Of a stretch of DNA of 64,000 nt, positions 54,677-63,635 are shown one piece after another (within the stretch, counting starts at the first letter, position 1; the number at the start of each line of letters is the position of its first letter). The DNA is from Lactiplantibacillus brownii (lineage in GTDB: Bacteria; Bacillota; Bacilli; Lactobacillales; Lactobacillaceae). Under the pieces are notes generated by a model. It was not told the origin of the DNA. It saw only the letters and a list, made by a program, of their open reading frames with translations, and ran no database searches. The stretch covers positions 2,294,001 to 2,358,000 of the forward strand of contig NZ_JAVCWF010000001.1 of the NCBI RefSeq assembly GCF_031085375.1, read 5' to 3'. The position numbers and the translations under genes are program-made.

Positions 54677-56185
54677 TTAATTAACGATCTGTTGCCATTG
54701 TTCCCAAACTGCGGCATCGCCATACGCTTGACTACTTTGATAAGCGCCGTCGATCAACCGCTGCTGACGTTTCGAATTTTCAATGGCGCGCTTCATCCCA
54801 GCTGCCAGCTGATCAATGGCCCCATCTTTAATCAGATAGCCGTTCTTGCCATCTTTCACGACATCACGAGGACCATAATTTACATCATAGGCGATGACGG
54901 GCACCCCATGACCAAGCGCTTCGATCAATGATAACGGTTGGGCATCACTTTCACCCGCATAAACGTACGCGCCAGCGTGATCATAGACCTGACCTAAATT
55001 GGGCTGATAGCCCTCAAAAGTCACAACTTTGGTTAATTTCAACTTGGCAACTTGGGCCTTTAACTCATCCAAGGCCGAGCCATAGCCATAAATCGCCAAG
55101 GTTGCATCCTTGACGCCACGTTTAACGCGGTCAAATGCTGTGATAATTTGATCCACCCGGCGGCCTTGATCGACCCGACCAGTATAAATAATTTGGTGCG
55201 CATGCCGCTCAGCTAATGGCACCTTTGGCCGTGCCAGTTGATTAGCTGACACCACCCCAGCCGAAATCGCATAGATTGGGCGTGGCGATTGACCACCTAA
55301 CCATTGTCCTAAATCCCGGCGCTGTTGATCTGTACTTGTAATAATGCCATCTAACGCGGTCAAATGCTGATGAATACCATAAACATAAGCATTATTCAAA
55401 TTTGAATAAACCTGATCACGTGGATCGTTGGCATGGGGCGTCGGCAACCAAAGATACTTGCGAGCCGGCGTTTGCATATTAATCACCGGCCATTGAGCAG
55501 CCAGCGGTCGATCAGCGATAAAGGTATTTTGAGTGCCATTTTCACGATTGAGTTCATCTAAGAAGAAACGATACCATTCTTGTTCGCCATTAAAATAATA
55601 ATCTTGACCGTGATAATCGATCAATTTGCACAATGACACATAATTGGCGCCAGCCGTATTGTGTGCATAATATTCTTCCGCAAAACGAGTGCCATTTGGT
55701 CGATAATATAATGCCGTAATGACTTCGCCGGTGGGTCCATAGAATTCATCACGGGCCTTAAATCCCCGTTCATCATAATCTGTCCGTTGTGCCAAGTTAC
55801 CAAAGGAATCAAAAACTTCAATAAAGTAAACATGCCCAACCGTACTCGGGACAAAGTGAACTTTGGCCACTAAGCGATCCCCCTCGACTACTTCGCTAAC
55901 GTTCGGATTAGGTTTGATATTATAGGCACGCGGAAAATTCAAATCATCAATTTTGATGACCTTAGTGGGATAAGTCAAGGTGCCACGAAAATAATCAAAT
56001 AAGTTTGTCATTTGATCATCCGTCAAGTTAAATCGACGCATGTTTTGATGTAACAACGCATCAAATTGACGTGTGACCATGGTCGCCGCCACTTGATGAT
56101 GCTTAAACAGCTGGAGTCGTTTAAATTCAGCATGTTCAACGCCTGAATTTAGCGCCATTAAATATTGATTAACAAAGAAAAACAT
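54677..56185 (-). CDS. GT4 glycosyltransferase paralogue of TagE/GtfA type, second gene (GtfB-like)
   Basis: 502 residues from MFFFVN, an ATG one base after the upstream stop, with GAGGAG inside the previous gene's last codons. The N-terminal region (about 1-200) is the beta-rich DUF1975-like module of TagE/TarM enzymes, and the C-terminal half is a GT-B fold. The usual E-x7-E motif reads D-A-Q-P-L-S-L-I-E, so the first acid is Asp. L. plantarum has such a pair (formerly tagE5/tagE6, later gtfA/gtfB) needed together for protein O-glycosylation. Teichoic acid glucosylation is the alternative. Confidence 0.8.
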   Translation of the reverse strand: MFFFVNQYLMALNSGVEHAEFKRLQLFKHHQVAATMVTRQFDALLHQNMRRFNLTDDQMTNLFDYFRGTLTYPTKVIKIDDLNFPRAYNIKPNPNVSEVVEGDRLVAKVHFVPSTVGHVYFIEVFDSFGNLAQRTDYDERGFKARDEFYGPTGEVITALYYRPNGTRFAEEYYAHNTAGANYVSLCKLIDYHGQDYYFNGEQEWYRFFLDELNRENGTQNTFIADRPLAAQWPVINMQTPARKYLWLPTPHANDPRDQVYSNLNNAYVYGIHQHLTALDGIITSTDQQRRDLGQWLGGQSPRPIYAISAGVVSANQLARPKVPLAERHAHQIIYTGRVDQGRRVDQIITAFDRVKRGVKDATLAIYGYGSALDELKAQVAKLKLTKVVTFEGYQPNLGQVYDHAGAYVYAGESDAQPLSLIEALGHGVPVIAYDVNYGPRDVVKDGKNGYLIKDGAIDQLAAGMKRAIENSKRQQRLIDGAYQSSQAYGDAAVWEQWQQIVN

Positions 56186-56186
56186 C

Positions 56187-57728
56187 TCACGACTCCTCAC
56201 TTTCCGTTTGATAAAAGGACTTGGCAGCCGCCATTAGCGGTTCCCACTGCGCCCAAACTGCTTTAGGACTGTACCGGTCAGCGTCCAAATAAGCTTGCGC
56301 GCTATAGGCTTGTAGGCGTTGCGGATCACTAAGTAACTTGATCATCGCCGTAGCTAGTGCCTCGATATTGTCCACTGGCACCAAATCGCCATCTTGACCA
56401 TCGCGAATAATATCACGCGGCCCGTACTTCACATCATAAGCAATCTGTGGCACACCATGTGATTGACCTTCTAACAAAGCTAATGCAAAGCCCTCGGCTC
56501 GTGATGTCAGCATTGCCAATTGGGCATGGTCATAAACCGGTGCCAAATCTTGGGTGTAATCATTAAAAGTCACCGCATCCGTTAACTTCAAATCACGAAC
56601 TAACTGTTTTAATTCTTTGCCCGTATCCCCATTTGCGTAACCCCAAAAGTCTAAGGTCGTCTTTGGTAACTGAGCATGCACTTTTTTAAACGCTCGTAAA
56701 ACATGGCTTTGTTGTTTTTCTTCGGATAATCGTGCCACAAAAATAATCTTGCCCGGTGTGCGGCTTGACCACTTTGGATGAGGCGCTTTTAAAGTGGCCT
56801 CTGAAACAATCCCCACTGGAATCGTATATACAGGGGTTTGGTTGCCATAACGGTCAACAAAATCGGCAGTCTGTTGTGACGTCGCCGTAATAACCCCATT
56901 CCATGCGGATAAATTATTTAATGCATAGGAATAATTATAATTAAGGGTCGCCGTTTTCGGATGATCGGGATCATTCACATGATTACTGTGCAAGTGCATT
57001 ACTTTGAACGCTTTGGTCTGCATTTGCAACGCTGAATAAGCCAATTCATAAGTCCGATCAATCACAAATACGGCTTGTGGCGTTTCCCGATTGAGTTCAT
57101 CTAAGAAAAAGGTCGTCATGTGTTGCTCCCCAATAAAGGACCAATCTTGACCATGATAGTTAATGAAGCGATATAAGGAATTTTGTGTCACATTTTGACG
57201 ATTGGGTAAGTGATACGTCTGATAAACCACGGCACCCTCAGGATTGAAAACTTGTTCTGTCGCGACTTGACCATCAAACGTATAAAACTGTTCCAGACCT
57301 TTGAATCCCCGAGTATCATACCAGTCAGTCTTCACCAACTTACCGTTCTGATCGTAAGTCTGCACATTATTGATTTGTTTATATTCTGGTGCGAACAAAT
57401 TGACCCGCATCAGTAATTGATCTTGTAAATAAACATTGTAATTATGTTCTTCAGCTTGTACTCGTAAATTTTTGGGCAAATGTAAGTCGTCGATTGTTAG
57501 TTTGACCGGCTTAAAATCTGTCGACTGTTGAATAAAATCGAATAAGTTAATCTGATTGTTTTCAGCGATTCCAGCCGCTTTTAAGGTTTGATGTAGTGAC
57601 AGTGAAAAGAACCGCGTCACTAATTTAGCCGGCACTTTTTTCTCATTAAATAGTGCGAGCCGTTTCATTTCAGCATGTTCAATGCCGGATTTTTTCGGAT
57701 TAATACTAGTATTCACAAAGTAATACAT
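56187..57728 (-). CDS. GT4 glycosyltransferase of TagE/GtfA type, first gene (GtfA-like)
   Basis: 513 residues from MYYFVN, with GAGAGG upstream; the eight-codon longer frame is discarded. Domain order matches its downstream partner, and the two share much of the N-terminus (SGIEHAEMKRLALF). The catalytic E-x7-E is intact (EGFALALLE), and IIFVARLSEEKQQSHVLRAF carries the donor-binding loop. It probably attaches the first GlcNAc or glucose to serine of exported proteins together with the second gene; poly(glycerol-phosphate) glucosylation is possible. The secreted Ser/Thr-rich LysM protein encoded next door is a natural acceptor. Confidence 0.82.
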   Translation of the reverse strand: MYYFVNTSINPKKSGIEHAEMKRLALFNEKKVPAKLVTRFFSLSLHQTLKAAGIAENNQINLFDFIQQSTDFKPVKLTIDDLHLPKNLRVQAEEHNYNVYLQDQLLMRVNLFAPEYKQINNVQTYDQNGKLVKTDWYDTRGFKGLEQFYTFDGQVATEQVFNPEGAVVYQTYHLPNRQNVTQNSLYRFINYHGQDWSFIGEQHMTTFFLDELNRETPQAVFVIDRTYELAYSALQMQTKAFKVMHLHSNHVNDPDHPKTATLNYNYSYALNNLSAWNGVITATSQQTADFVDRYGNQTPVYTIPVGIVSEATLKAPHPKWSSRTPGKIIFVARLSEEKQQSHVLRAFKKVHAQLPKTTLDFWGYANGDTGKELKQLVRDLKLTDAVTFNDYTQDLAPVYDHAQLAMLTSRAEGFALALLEGQSHGVPQIAYDVKYGPRDIIRDGQDGDLVPVDNIEALATAMIKLLSDPQRLQAYSAQAYLDADRYSPKAVWAQWEPLMAAAKSFYQTESEES

Positions 57729-57922
57729 TCTCTCGCCTCTCAAATATGTCATAGTGGTTAGCGTTGTCGATTATAGCAAACTTCCTTGATTTTTTAAGGC
57801 TTTAGGACGTCAATTTAACCCTTTTCTACAATATTTAAGCGGCCCTTTGGTAAAGCAAATAGCCAAAATAACAGTTTAAGCGCCGTTTATTGATGAAACT
57901 TTTAATAAATTGTGATGAAATT

Positions 57923-58023
57923 GTTAAATTGTTACAACAAGTTACAATAATCGCTTTTTATTACAAAAGTCCTGCAAACTGTAACTTGCCGTTTATTGTC
58001 TTGCAACACAGGGCGTCTATACT
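57923..58023 (+). promoter_or_regulatory. Promoter region of the LysM-Apf gene with phased GTTACAA repeats
   Basis: GTTAAATT (57923), GTTACAACAA (57931), GTTACAATAA (57941) and TTACAAAAG (57961) fall on a 10-bp register. TTGTCT (57996-58001), 16 bp, TATACT (58018-58023) is the likely promoter. The roughly 100-nt untranslated leader contains a GTTTAG..AATGC/GCATTCGCTAAAC hairpin (about 58036-58068). Confidence 0.5.
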
Positions 58024-58125
58024 TAGCGTCGTTGTTTAGTAAATGCATCGAAAGCATTCGCTAAACCAGTAATTAAAAAATGACTAGTTATTCAATCGCA
58101 AACATACAGGAGTGAACTAATTTTT

Positions 58126-59013
58126 ATGAAGATTAAAAGTATACTATTATCATCCGTAGCTGCCACTGGTTTATTTGCCATCGGAACCACGATTGCAAAC
58201 GCCGATACCGTTACCGTTAAGGCCGGCGATACCGTCAGTGCCATTGCAGAAACGCACAAGACAACGGTAGCTGCGATCCAAAAAGCCAACAAATTAAAGA
58301 ACGTTAATTTGATTTTTGTTGGTGACAAATTAGAAGTTAATGGCACTACCGCTAAAACAACTACTGTCACGGCAACCTTACCATCAAGTGCCGCTAGCCA
58401 AAGCAACGCTGCCAGTGCCAGCTCAACTTCGACAACCAGTGTTGCCAGTCAAAGCAGCGCAACCAGCGCTAGTTCAACTTCAACGACCAGTGCTGCGAGC
58501 CAAAGTAGCGTTCAATCAGCAGCTTCGACTTCAACGACTAGTGCAGCTAGTCAAAGTAGCGCAACGAGTGCTAGTTCAACCTCATCAAGTGCTGCCAGTC
58601 AAGCGAGCCAAAGCTCTGCTAGTGTCAGTGCGGCGTCAAGTTCAACCCCTAGCTCCGCTGCCAGTCAATCTTCAACTTCGACCGCAACGTCTGCTTCAAC
58701 GACGAACTTGAGCTACTCAACCAACGCTAGTTCCAGCAATGCTACTAGTGCAACTACGACGACTAGCACAACAACTTCAACGAGTTCAAGCTCTGAAGCA
58801 TCTGCTAAGGCTTGGATTGCCAACAAGGAATCCGGTGGCTCATACACTGCTTCTAATGGGAACTATTATGGTAAGTATCAATTGACTAAGTCATTATTGA
58901 ATGGTGATTTGTCAGCTGCTAACCAAGAATCCGTTGCTAATGCTTACGTGACGTCCCGTTACGGTTCATGGACCGCTGCTAAGACGTTCTGGGAAGCTAA
59001 CGGTTACTACTAA
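58126..59013 (+). CDS. Secreted LysM protein with Ser/Thr-rich linker and Apf-type C-terminal domain
   Basis: 295 residues. The signal peptide ends near ANA-DT (about 27). One LysM (about 28-73, VKAGDTVSAIAETHKTTV) anchors it to peptidoglycan. Residues 80-225 are almost only Ser, Ala, Thr and Gln in imperfect repeats. The last 68 residues (AWIANKESGGSYTASNG, YGKYQLTKSLLNGD, SRYGSWTAAKTFW) match aggregation-promoting-factor proteins, a lysozyme-like fold. It should act in wall maintenance or cell shape. The linker resembles AST domains that are O-glycosylated in L. plantarum. AGGAGTG precedes the ATG. Confidence 0.92.
   Translation: MKIKSILLSSVAATGLFAIGTTIANADTVTVKAGDTVSAIAETHKTTVAAIQKANKLKNVNLIFVGDKLEVNGTTAKTTTVTATLPSSAASQSNAASASSTSTTSVASQSSATSASSTSTTSAASQSSVQSAASTSTTSAASQSSATSASSTSSSAASQASQSSASVSAASSSTPSSAASQSSTSTATSASTTNLSYSTNASSSNATSATTTTSTTTSTSSSSEASAKAWIANKESGGSYTASNGNYYGKYQLTKSLLNGDLSAANQESVANAYVTSRYGSWTAAKTFWEANGYY
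58388..58800 (+). repeat. Low-complexity Ser/Thr/Ala/Gln coding repeats
   Basis: Imperfect units encoding AASQSS and ASSTSTTS recur about every 45-75 bp, and some neighbouring units are almost identical in DNA, so slippage or recombination could change the linker length between strains. Confidence 0.8.
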
Positions 59014-59032
59014 AATCAAAAGTTAATCAATC

Positions 59033-59064
59033 GGAGTCTGGGACAAAACCTAGGCTCCTTTTTT
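59033..59064 (+). terminator. Terminator of the LysM-Apf gene
   Basis: GGAGTCTGGG, loop ACAAAA, CCTAGGCTCC (all ten pairs with G-U), then TTTTTT. Confidence 0.9.
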
Positions 59065-59088
59065 GTGATCTCTGATCCTTATCGTCGC

Positions 59089-59625
59089 TTATCGAAACGC
59101 ACTAGGACGCTGTTGAAAGGCTTGCTTAAACACCGTACTAAAATACGCTGCCGACTGAAATCCACAGGCCGTCGCAATGTCACCAATACTCAAGTGAGTC
59201 GTTTGCAATAACTTTTTTGCCTGCGCCAATCGGACTTGTTTCAGATGAGCCATGGGAGTCTGCCCCGTTACTTGTTGATAAACATGATGTAAATAGTACG
59301 GCGCACCATGCGCGAGTTGGGCTAATCTCGTTAAATCCAAAGGCGCTTGATAATGGGTGGCAATAATCTGATTGATTTCATGCACCCATTCGTCTGTCGA
59401 TACCAGCTCACCCGTTGGACGACAACGTTTGCACGGCCGAAAGCCGGCTTGCATAGCTGCCGATACAGTTGAAAATAACCGCAAATGGTCTCGTTTTGGT
59501 AACCGTGAGTGGCAACTTGGGCGACAAAAAATACCAGTACTCGTCACCCCATAATAAAATTGGCCGTCCTGCGTCACATCGTTACTCTGAATGGCCTGCC
59601 AACGTTGGTCCGTTAGTTTCAACAT
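59089..59625 (-). CDS. adaA: AdaA-type methylphosphotriester methyltransferase/AraC regulator
   Basis: 178 residues. The N-terminal Ada zinc domain is FYYGVTSTGIFCRPSCHSRLP, then FRPCKRCRP; these four cysteines bind zinc and one accepts methyl from phosphotriesters. An AraC double HTH follows (about 90-178: LTRLAQLAHGAPYYLHHVY and IGDIATACGFQSAAYFSTVFK). It lacks the Ogt domain, which is encoded by the divergent next gene, as in the Bacillus adaA/adaB split. The methylated form should activate repair genes. Confidence 0.93.
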   Translation of the reverse strand: MLKLTDQRWQAIQSNDVTQDGQFYYGVTSTGIFCRPSCHSRLPKRDHLRLFSTVSAAMQAGFRPCKRCRPTGELVSTDEWVHEINQIIATHYQAPLDLTRLAQLAHGAPYYLHHVYQQVTGQTPMAHLKQVRLAQAKKLLQTTHLSIGDIATACGFQSAAYFSTVFKQAFQQRPSAFR

Positions 59626-59766
59626 TAAAGTGCACCCCCTGCATTAAATTATACGGCAATTTAAGCGGCAGTCCATCATCGTTTGGTTTAAAAAGCAAGA
59701 TTTTGAAACTTTTTCCGGCCTATTTCTGCTATACTGACGCTAAATTTATTTTTGGAGGAAACGAAC

Positions 59767-60285
59767 ATGCAACTCACACTATCGCAAGTAACGATCAATC
59801 AACAAACTTTTTGGCTAGGCAGTACCTTACAAGGCTTGGCCTTCGTTGGGCGTGCCAATGGTCCAGCCAATGAGTGGCGTGACTTGCTCCCAACCGCCAC
59901 CAGTCAGATTGATCCTGCAGCGAATCAAGTCGCTGGCCGAGCACTCGCCGATTATCTGAATGGTCAGAAAACTGAATTCTCACTACCATTGGATCTGTCC
60001 CATGGGACACCTTTTCAACAACAAGTCTGGCAAGCCTTACGCGAAGTCCCTTACGGCGCCACTTGGACCTATTCAGAATTAGCACATAAACTGCAACGAC
60101 CGACCGCGACACGCGCCATTGCTTCAGCCGTTGGACGCAATCCCCTTTTGATGGTGGTTCCTTGCCATCGGATCGTTCGTAAAGATGGGCAGTTAGGCGG
60201 CTATCGCGGCGGTTTAATCATGAAACAGCAGTTACAACAATTGGAACGGGTTAACCCCACGGAATCCGGTTGCAAACGGCACTAA
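59767..60285 (+). CDS. ogt: Methylated-DNA-protein-cysteine methyltransferase
   Basis: 172 residues from the ATG behind TGGAGG. The active site is MVVPCHRIV with the acceptor Cys; the HTH recognition helix (GATWTYSELAHKLQRPTATRAIASAVGRNP) and the asparagine hinge are present. It removes methyl from O6-methylguanine in a single turnover. Divergent from adaA with 141 bp between, probably under its control. Confidence 0.95.
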   Translation: MQLTLSQVTINQQTFWLGSTLQGLAFVGRANGPANEWRDLLPTATSQIDPAANQVAGRALADYLNGQKTEFSLPLDLSHGTPFQQQVWQALREVPYGATWTYSELAHKLQRPTATRAIASAVGRNPLLMVVPCHRIVRKDGQLGGYRGGLIMKQQLQQLERVNPTESGCKRH

Positions 60286-60329
60286 ACTACGCCATAATTA
60301 ACCTAATCTAATTTATTGGGGGCAACAAC

Positions 60330-61229
60330 ATGCTATCGGTAGCGCATATCAGTAAAGATTTTGGGACACTGCATGCACTTAAAGACGTTTCTTTTGATGT
60401 CCATGACGGGGAAATCATGGGCTTAATTGGTCAAAACGGTGCCGGAAAATCAACGACCTTTCACAGTATTTTAAACTTTTTGAAATTCAACGGTGCCATC
60501 ACTTGGAACGGCCGACCATTGACCGCAGAAGACTATAATCAAATTGGTTATTTGCCAGAAGAACGTAGCTTAATGCCCAAGTTGACCATTACCCAACAAA
60601 TCGTTTATTTAGCACGACTTAAAAATCAACCAGCTAAAGTGATCAAGCCTAAAATTAACGACTGGATGCAACGTTTTGCAGTCAAAGGTCAACCCACAGA
60701 TAAAATCAGTAAACTGTCAAAAGGGAATCAGCAAAAGGTTCAACTGATCTGCACCTTGATTCACGATCCTCAACTGATCATCCTCGATGAACCCTTTAGC
60801 GGCCTCGACCCGGTTAACTCTGACTTATTAAAACAAGCCATTTTAGCAGCAAAGCAACGTGGGGCAGCCATTATTTTTTCAAGCCACGACATGAGTAACG
60901 TCGAGGAAATCTGTGATTCGTTAGTGATGCTACGTAACGGCGAATTGATCCTAAAAGGAAAAATCAATGCTGTTCGCAATCAATTTGGCCGTACCCGTTT
61001 GTTTTTAACAACGCCTTGGACCACAGATCAATTAGCGGCCTTACCCGATGTCGCCTCAGTCAAAGCTCTGGGTGACCAACGCTATCGACTGCAATTAACC
61101 ACTGCCGATGCCGGTCCTGCAATCTTTGCAGCGGTGACACATGGCGACTACATTCAAGAATTTAGTCAACAACCACCAACCTTGGACGAAATTTTCCGAA
61201 CTGAAGCTGGAGGTGTTGACCATGAATAA
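60330..61229 (+). CDS. ABC transporter ATPase (NatA/YhaQ type)
   Basis: 299 residues. Walker A is GQNGAGKSTT, signature LSKGNQQKVQLICTL (SKGNQQK is the NatA/YhaQ form), Walker B LIILDEPFSGLD, and the H-loop SSHDM. The C-terminal 75 residues form the DUF4162-like extension of this exporter group. It pairs with the permease whose start overlaps its end. The group includes sodium and drug exporters; the substrate is unknown. Confidence 0.92.
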   Translation: MLSVAHISKDFGTLHALKDVSFDVHDGEIMGLIGQNGAGKSTTFHSILNFLKFNGAITWNGRPLTAEDYNQIGYLPEERSLMPKLTITQQIVYLARLKNQPAKVIKPKINDWMQRFAVKGQPTDKISKLSKGNQQKVQLICTLIHDPQLIILDEPFSGLDPVNSDLLKQAILAAKQRGAAIIFSSHDMSNVEEICDSLVMLRNGELILKGKINAVRNQFGRTRLFLTTPWTTDQLAALPDVASVKALGDQRYRLQLTTADAGPAIFAAVTHGDYIQEFSQQPPTLDEIFRTEAGGVDHE

Positions 61230-62439
61230 GACTTGGATCGTCACTAGCGAAACCTATTTACGCCAAACCAAATCATGGAGTTTCCTAATGCTGGTACTCA
61301 TGCCGTTTTTATTTATCGGGATGACGTTTGGGATTACTTACGTCGCCACGCCGAATAAGAGTAAAAGTGACATCGCCGTTGTCAGCACCAACTCGGCCTT
61401 ACGAACGAGCTTCATGAAACAAAGTGGCATTGCCACCACGAAAAAGTATGCCAATGCTGTGGCAGCTCAAAAGGCCACCAACCGAAGTGACATCAACGGT
61501 TATGTCGTTTTAAAAACAACCAAGGAACAAGTGAGTGCGACCTTTAATGGCCCCAACGAGATCAGTAGTGGTGACCAGGCCAAGATTCAACGTTTCTTGG
61601 CCACGACACAGTCCCAGCTGAATGTGCAACGGGCAAAATTATCACCAACACAACAACAAGCCTTAGCGATCCAGCCCAAATTCAAGCAACAATTGCAAAA
61701 AAAGACCGCTTCGAATAAAGCGGCCAAAACCATTTCATTTTACATTTTGGTTTTCTTCGTTTACTTGATTTTGACGACCTACTCCTCGATTACCGCCCAA
61801 GAAATCGCCGCGGAAAAGGGAACCAAGATCATGGAGGTCATCTTCTCTAGTACGACACCACGAAAATACTTTAATGGTAAAGTTTATGGTGTTTTGTTGA
61901 TGATCGTCACACAACTTTTAGTTTACCTGCTCGGCGGTGCGCTGGTTGTCCAGTTTGCCCAACATAGCCGTATCACAGCCGGTCTTTGGCAACAATATTC
62001 AGGGGTGATTGGCAAAGTACTGCATAACCTACTATCCATTAATTTATTATTTGCCTTAGCCGCTGTCTTACTTTACACGGTCGTTTCTGCCTTTTGTGGC
62101 GCACTAGTCACGCGGGTTGAAGATGCTGGCAAAGCCTCACAACCTGTCATTTACTTGAATTTATTGACCTTTGCAATGGCAATGGCTTTTCAAGGCAGCC
62201 CAAGTAGCGGTATTGTCACAGTCTTCTCATATATTCCATTCTTCTCGTCTTACTTGATGCCACTACGCTTGATCAACGCGACGGCCACCATGCCACAAGC
62301 AATCATTTCGATGGTGATTTTATTAGCAACCGTCGTTGGTAGCATGTGGTATATTGGCAAGATTTATGGCGGTTTAATGTTACAAACCGATGAACTTGGT
62401 TTCTGGGGAAATCTAAAACGAGGTTTGAGTTTGAAATAG
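61222..62439 (+). CDS. ABC-2 type permease (NatB/YhaP type)
   Basis: 405 residues from the ATG inside the last codons of the ATPase gene, behind GGAGGTG. The first span (about 20-42) is followed by a large outside domain (about 45-180), then five spans. The ITAQEIAAEKGTKIMEVIFSSTTPRKYFNGK segment is the NatB/YhaP signature coupling helix. It forms an exporter with the preceding ATPase. A strong terminator ends the operon. Confidence 0.92.
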   Translation: MNKTWIVTSETYLRQTKSWSFLMLVLMPFLFIGMTFGITYVATPNKSKSDIAVVSTNSALRTSFMKQSGIATTKKYANAVAAQKATNRSDINGYVVLKTTKEQVSATFNGPNEISSGDQAKIQRFLATTQSQLNVQRAKLSPTQQQALAIQPKFKQQLQKKTASNKAAKTISFYILVFFVYLILTTYSSITAQEIAAEKGTKIMEVIFSSTTPRKYFNGKVYGVLLMIVTQLLVYLLGGALVVQFAQHSRITAGLWQQYSGVIGKVLHNLLSINLLFALAAVLLYTVVSAFCGALVTRVEDAGKASQPVIYLNLLTFAMAMAFQGSPSSGIVTVFSYIPFFSSYLMPLRLINATATMPQAIISMVILLATVVGSMWYIGKIYGGLMLQTDELGFWGNLKRGLSLK

Positions 62440-62459
62440 CGCTTTTATCCATCACTTAT

Positions 62460-62513
62460 CCACTAAAAAGGGACTACCATCCGTCAATCGAGATGGTAGT
62501 CCCTTTTTAGTGG
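62460..62513. terminator. Terminator of the NatAB-like operon
   Basis: A perfect stem of about 21-22 bp from CCACTAAAAAGGG to CCCTTTTTAGTGG around a 10-bp loop. It works from both sides. Confidence 0.92.
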
Positions 62514-62545
62514 TGGTCAGATCTGAACCACTACAGTCTAAACTG

Positions 62546-63289
62546 TTAGGCTTGTTTCGTTGGATAAATTGTAAATTCGTTAACATTAACGTCTTCCGGT
62601 TGATCTACCGCAAAGTTAACCACGTTGGCAACGGCATCTGGGCTAATCCCGACTTGCTTGTAGAAAGCATCCATGCCTTGCTTCGTACTTTTATCCGTGA
62701 TCGTGTGCAATAATTCGGTATTAATTGCGGCTGGATATAGACTAGCGGTCCGAATATTAGTCCCTTCTTGCGCGCTTTCCATCCGAATCACTTCCATTAA
62801 GTTACGAACGGCAAACTTAGTCGCACCGTAGACGCCAGAACCAGCAAAACTCTTAATGCCGGCCACTGATGAAGTCGTGATGATTTGACCGTGTTTTTGC
62901 GTCGTGAAGATTGGCATCACAGCCGCAACCCCGTGCAAAACACCCTTCAAATTGATGTCGATCATAGCGTCCCATTCATCTGTGTGTAAAGCACTGATTG
63001 GTGAATTTGGCATAATCCCAGCATTATTGAAGATCACATCTAAGCCGCCAAATTGTGTCTGAGCGAGCTTCACTAAGCCATCAACATCCGCTTGTTTGGT
63101 CACATCCGTCACCTGATAAGCTGCGGTACCGCCGGCTGCTTCGATATCTTTTACAATTGCTTGCAGCCGTGCTTCACGCCGCGCACCTAGGACAACCTTG
63201 GCGCCATTCTTAGCTAATAACTTAGCCGAAGCTTCCCCAATTCCTGATGAAGCCCCAGTAATCACGATAACTTTATTTTTAACCGTCAT
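62546..63289 (-). CDS. Short-chain dehydrogenase/reductase
   Basis: 247 residues from the ATG behind AGGAGG; the upstream frame belongs to the intergenic region. TGASSGIG binds the nucleotide, NNAG is the structural motif, Ser in ITTSSVAG and Tyr-Lys in YGATK form the active site. The basic GARREAR after strand 2 favours NADP. It is the third gene of a cupin-CMD-SDR operon, spaced 10 bp from the preceding gene. Substrate unknown. Confidence 0.93.
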   Translation of the reverse strand: MTVKNKVIVITGASSGIGEASAKLLAKNGAKVVLGARREARLQAIVKDIEAAGGTAAYQVTDVTKQADVDGLVKLAQTQFGGLDVIFNNAGIMPNSPISALHTDEWDAMIDINLKGVLHGVAAVMPIFTTQKHGQIITTSSVAGIKSFAGSGVYGATKFAVRNLMEVIRMESAQEGTNIRTASLYPAAINTELLHTITDKSTKQGMDAFYKQVGISPDAVANVVNFAVDQPEDVNVNEFTIYPTKQA

Positions 63290-63299
63290 AAATATCCTC

Positions 63300-63623
63300 C
63301 TATTTATCGCCGAAAACTTCTTTAGCCACACCCATGGCTGACCAAGCTTTGGCCCAGCCAGCATAGAAGGCCAAATGTGTGATTTCTTCGACAACTTCGT
63401 CTTTTGTTAACCCATTTTGTTTGCCCATTTCTAAATGCGCTTTTAATTGTGGAAACGCACCACTCGTCATTAAACTGGCGATGGTAATCATACTGCGATC
63501 GCGTAAACTCAGTTCCGATTCACGGGACCAAACTTCACCAAATAATACATCATCATTGAGGGCGGCGAACTTAGGGGCGAAATCGCCCAAATTATCGCGA
63601 CCCGCGGTTTGTTTTTTAGCCAT
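63300..63623 (-). CDS. Carboxymuconolactone decarboxylase-family protein
   Basis: 107 residues, the size of single-domain CMD proteins. LSLRDRSMITIASLMTSGAFPQLKAHLEMGKQNG and EEITHLAFYAGWAKAW are typical. The AhpD-type Cys-x-x-Cys is absent, so it is not a peroxidase of that kind. It lies between cupin and SDR genes, which suggests a shared small-molecule pathway. AGGAGG precedes the start. Confidence 0.92.
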   Translation of the reverse strand: MAKKQTAGRDNLGDFAPKFAALNDDVLFGEVWSRESELSLRDRSMITIASLMTSGAFPQLKAHLEMGKQNGLTKDEVVEEITHLAFYAGWAKAWSAMGVAKEVFGDK

Positions 63624-63635
63624 GTTTAATTCCTC

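Noticed and set aside
57923..57958. Canonical WalR box (TGTWAH-N5-TGTWAH)
   Set aside because: On the minus strand the half sites TGTAAC are separated by 4, not 5, bases, so it is reported only as a related phased repeat.
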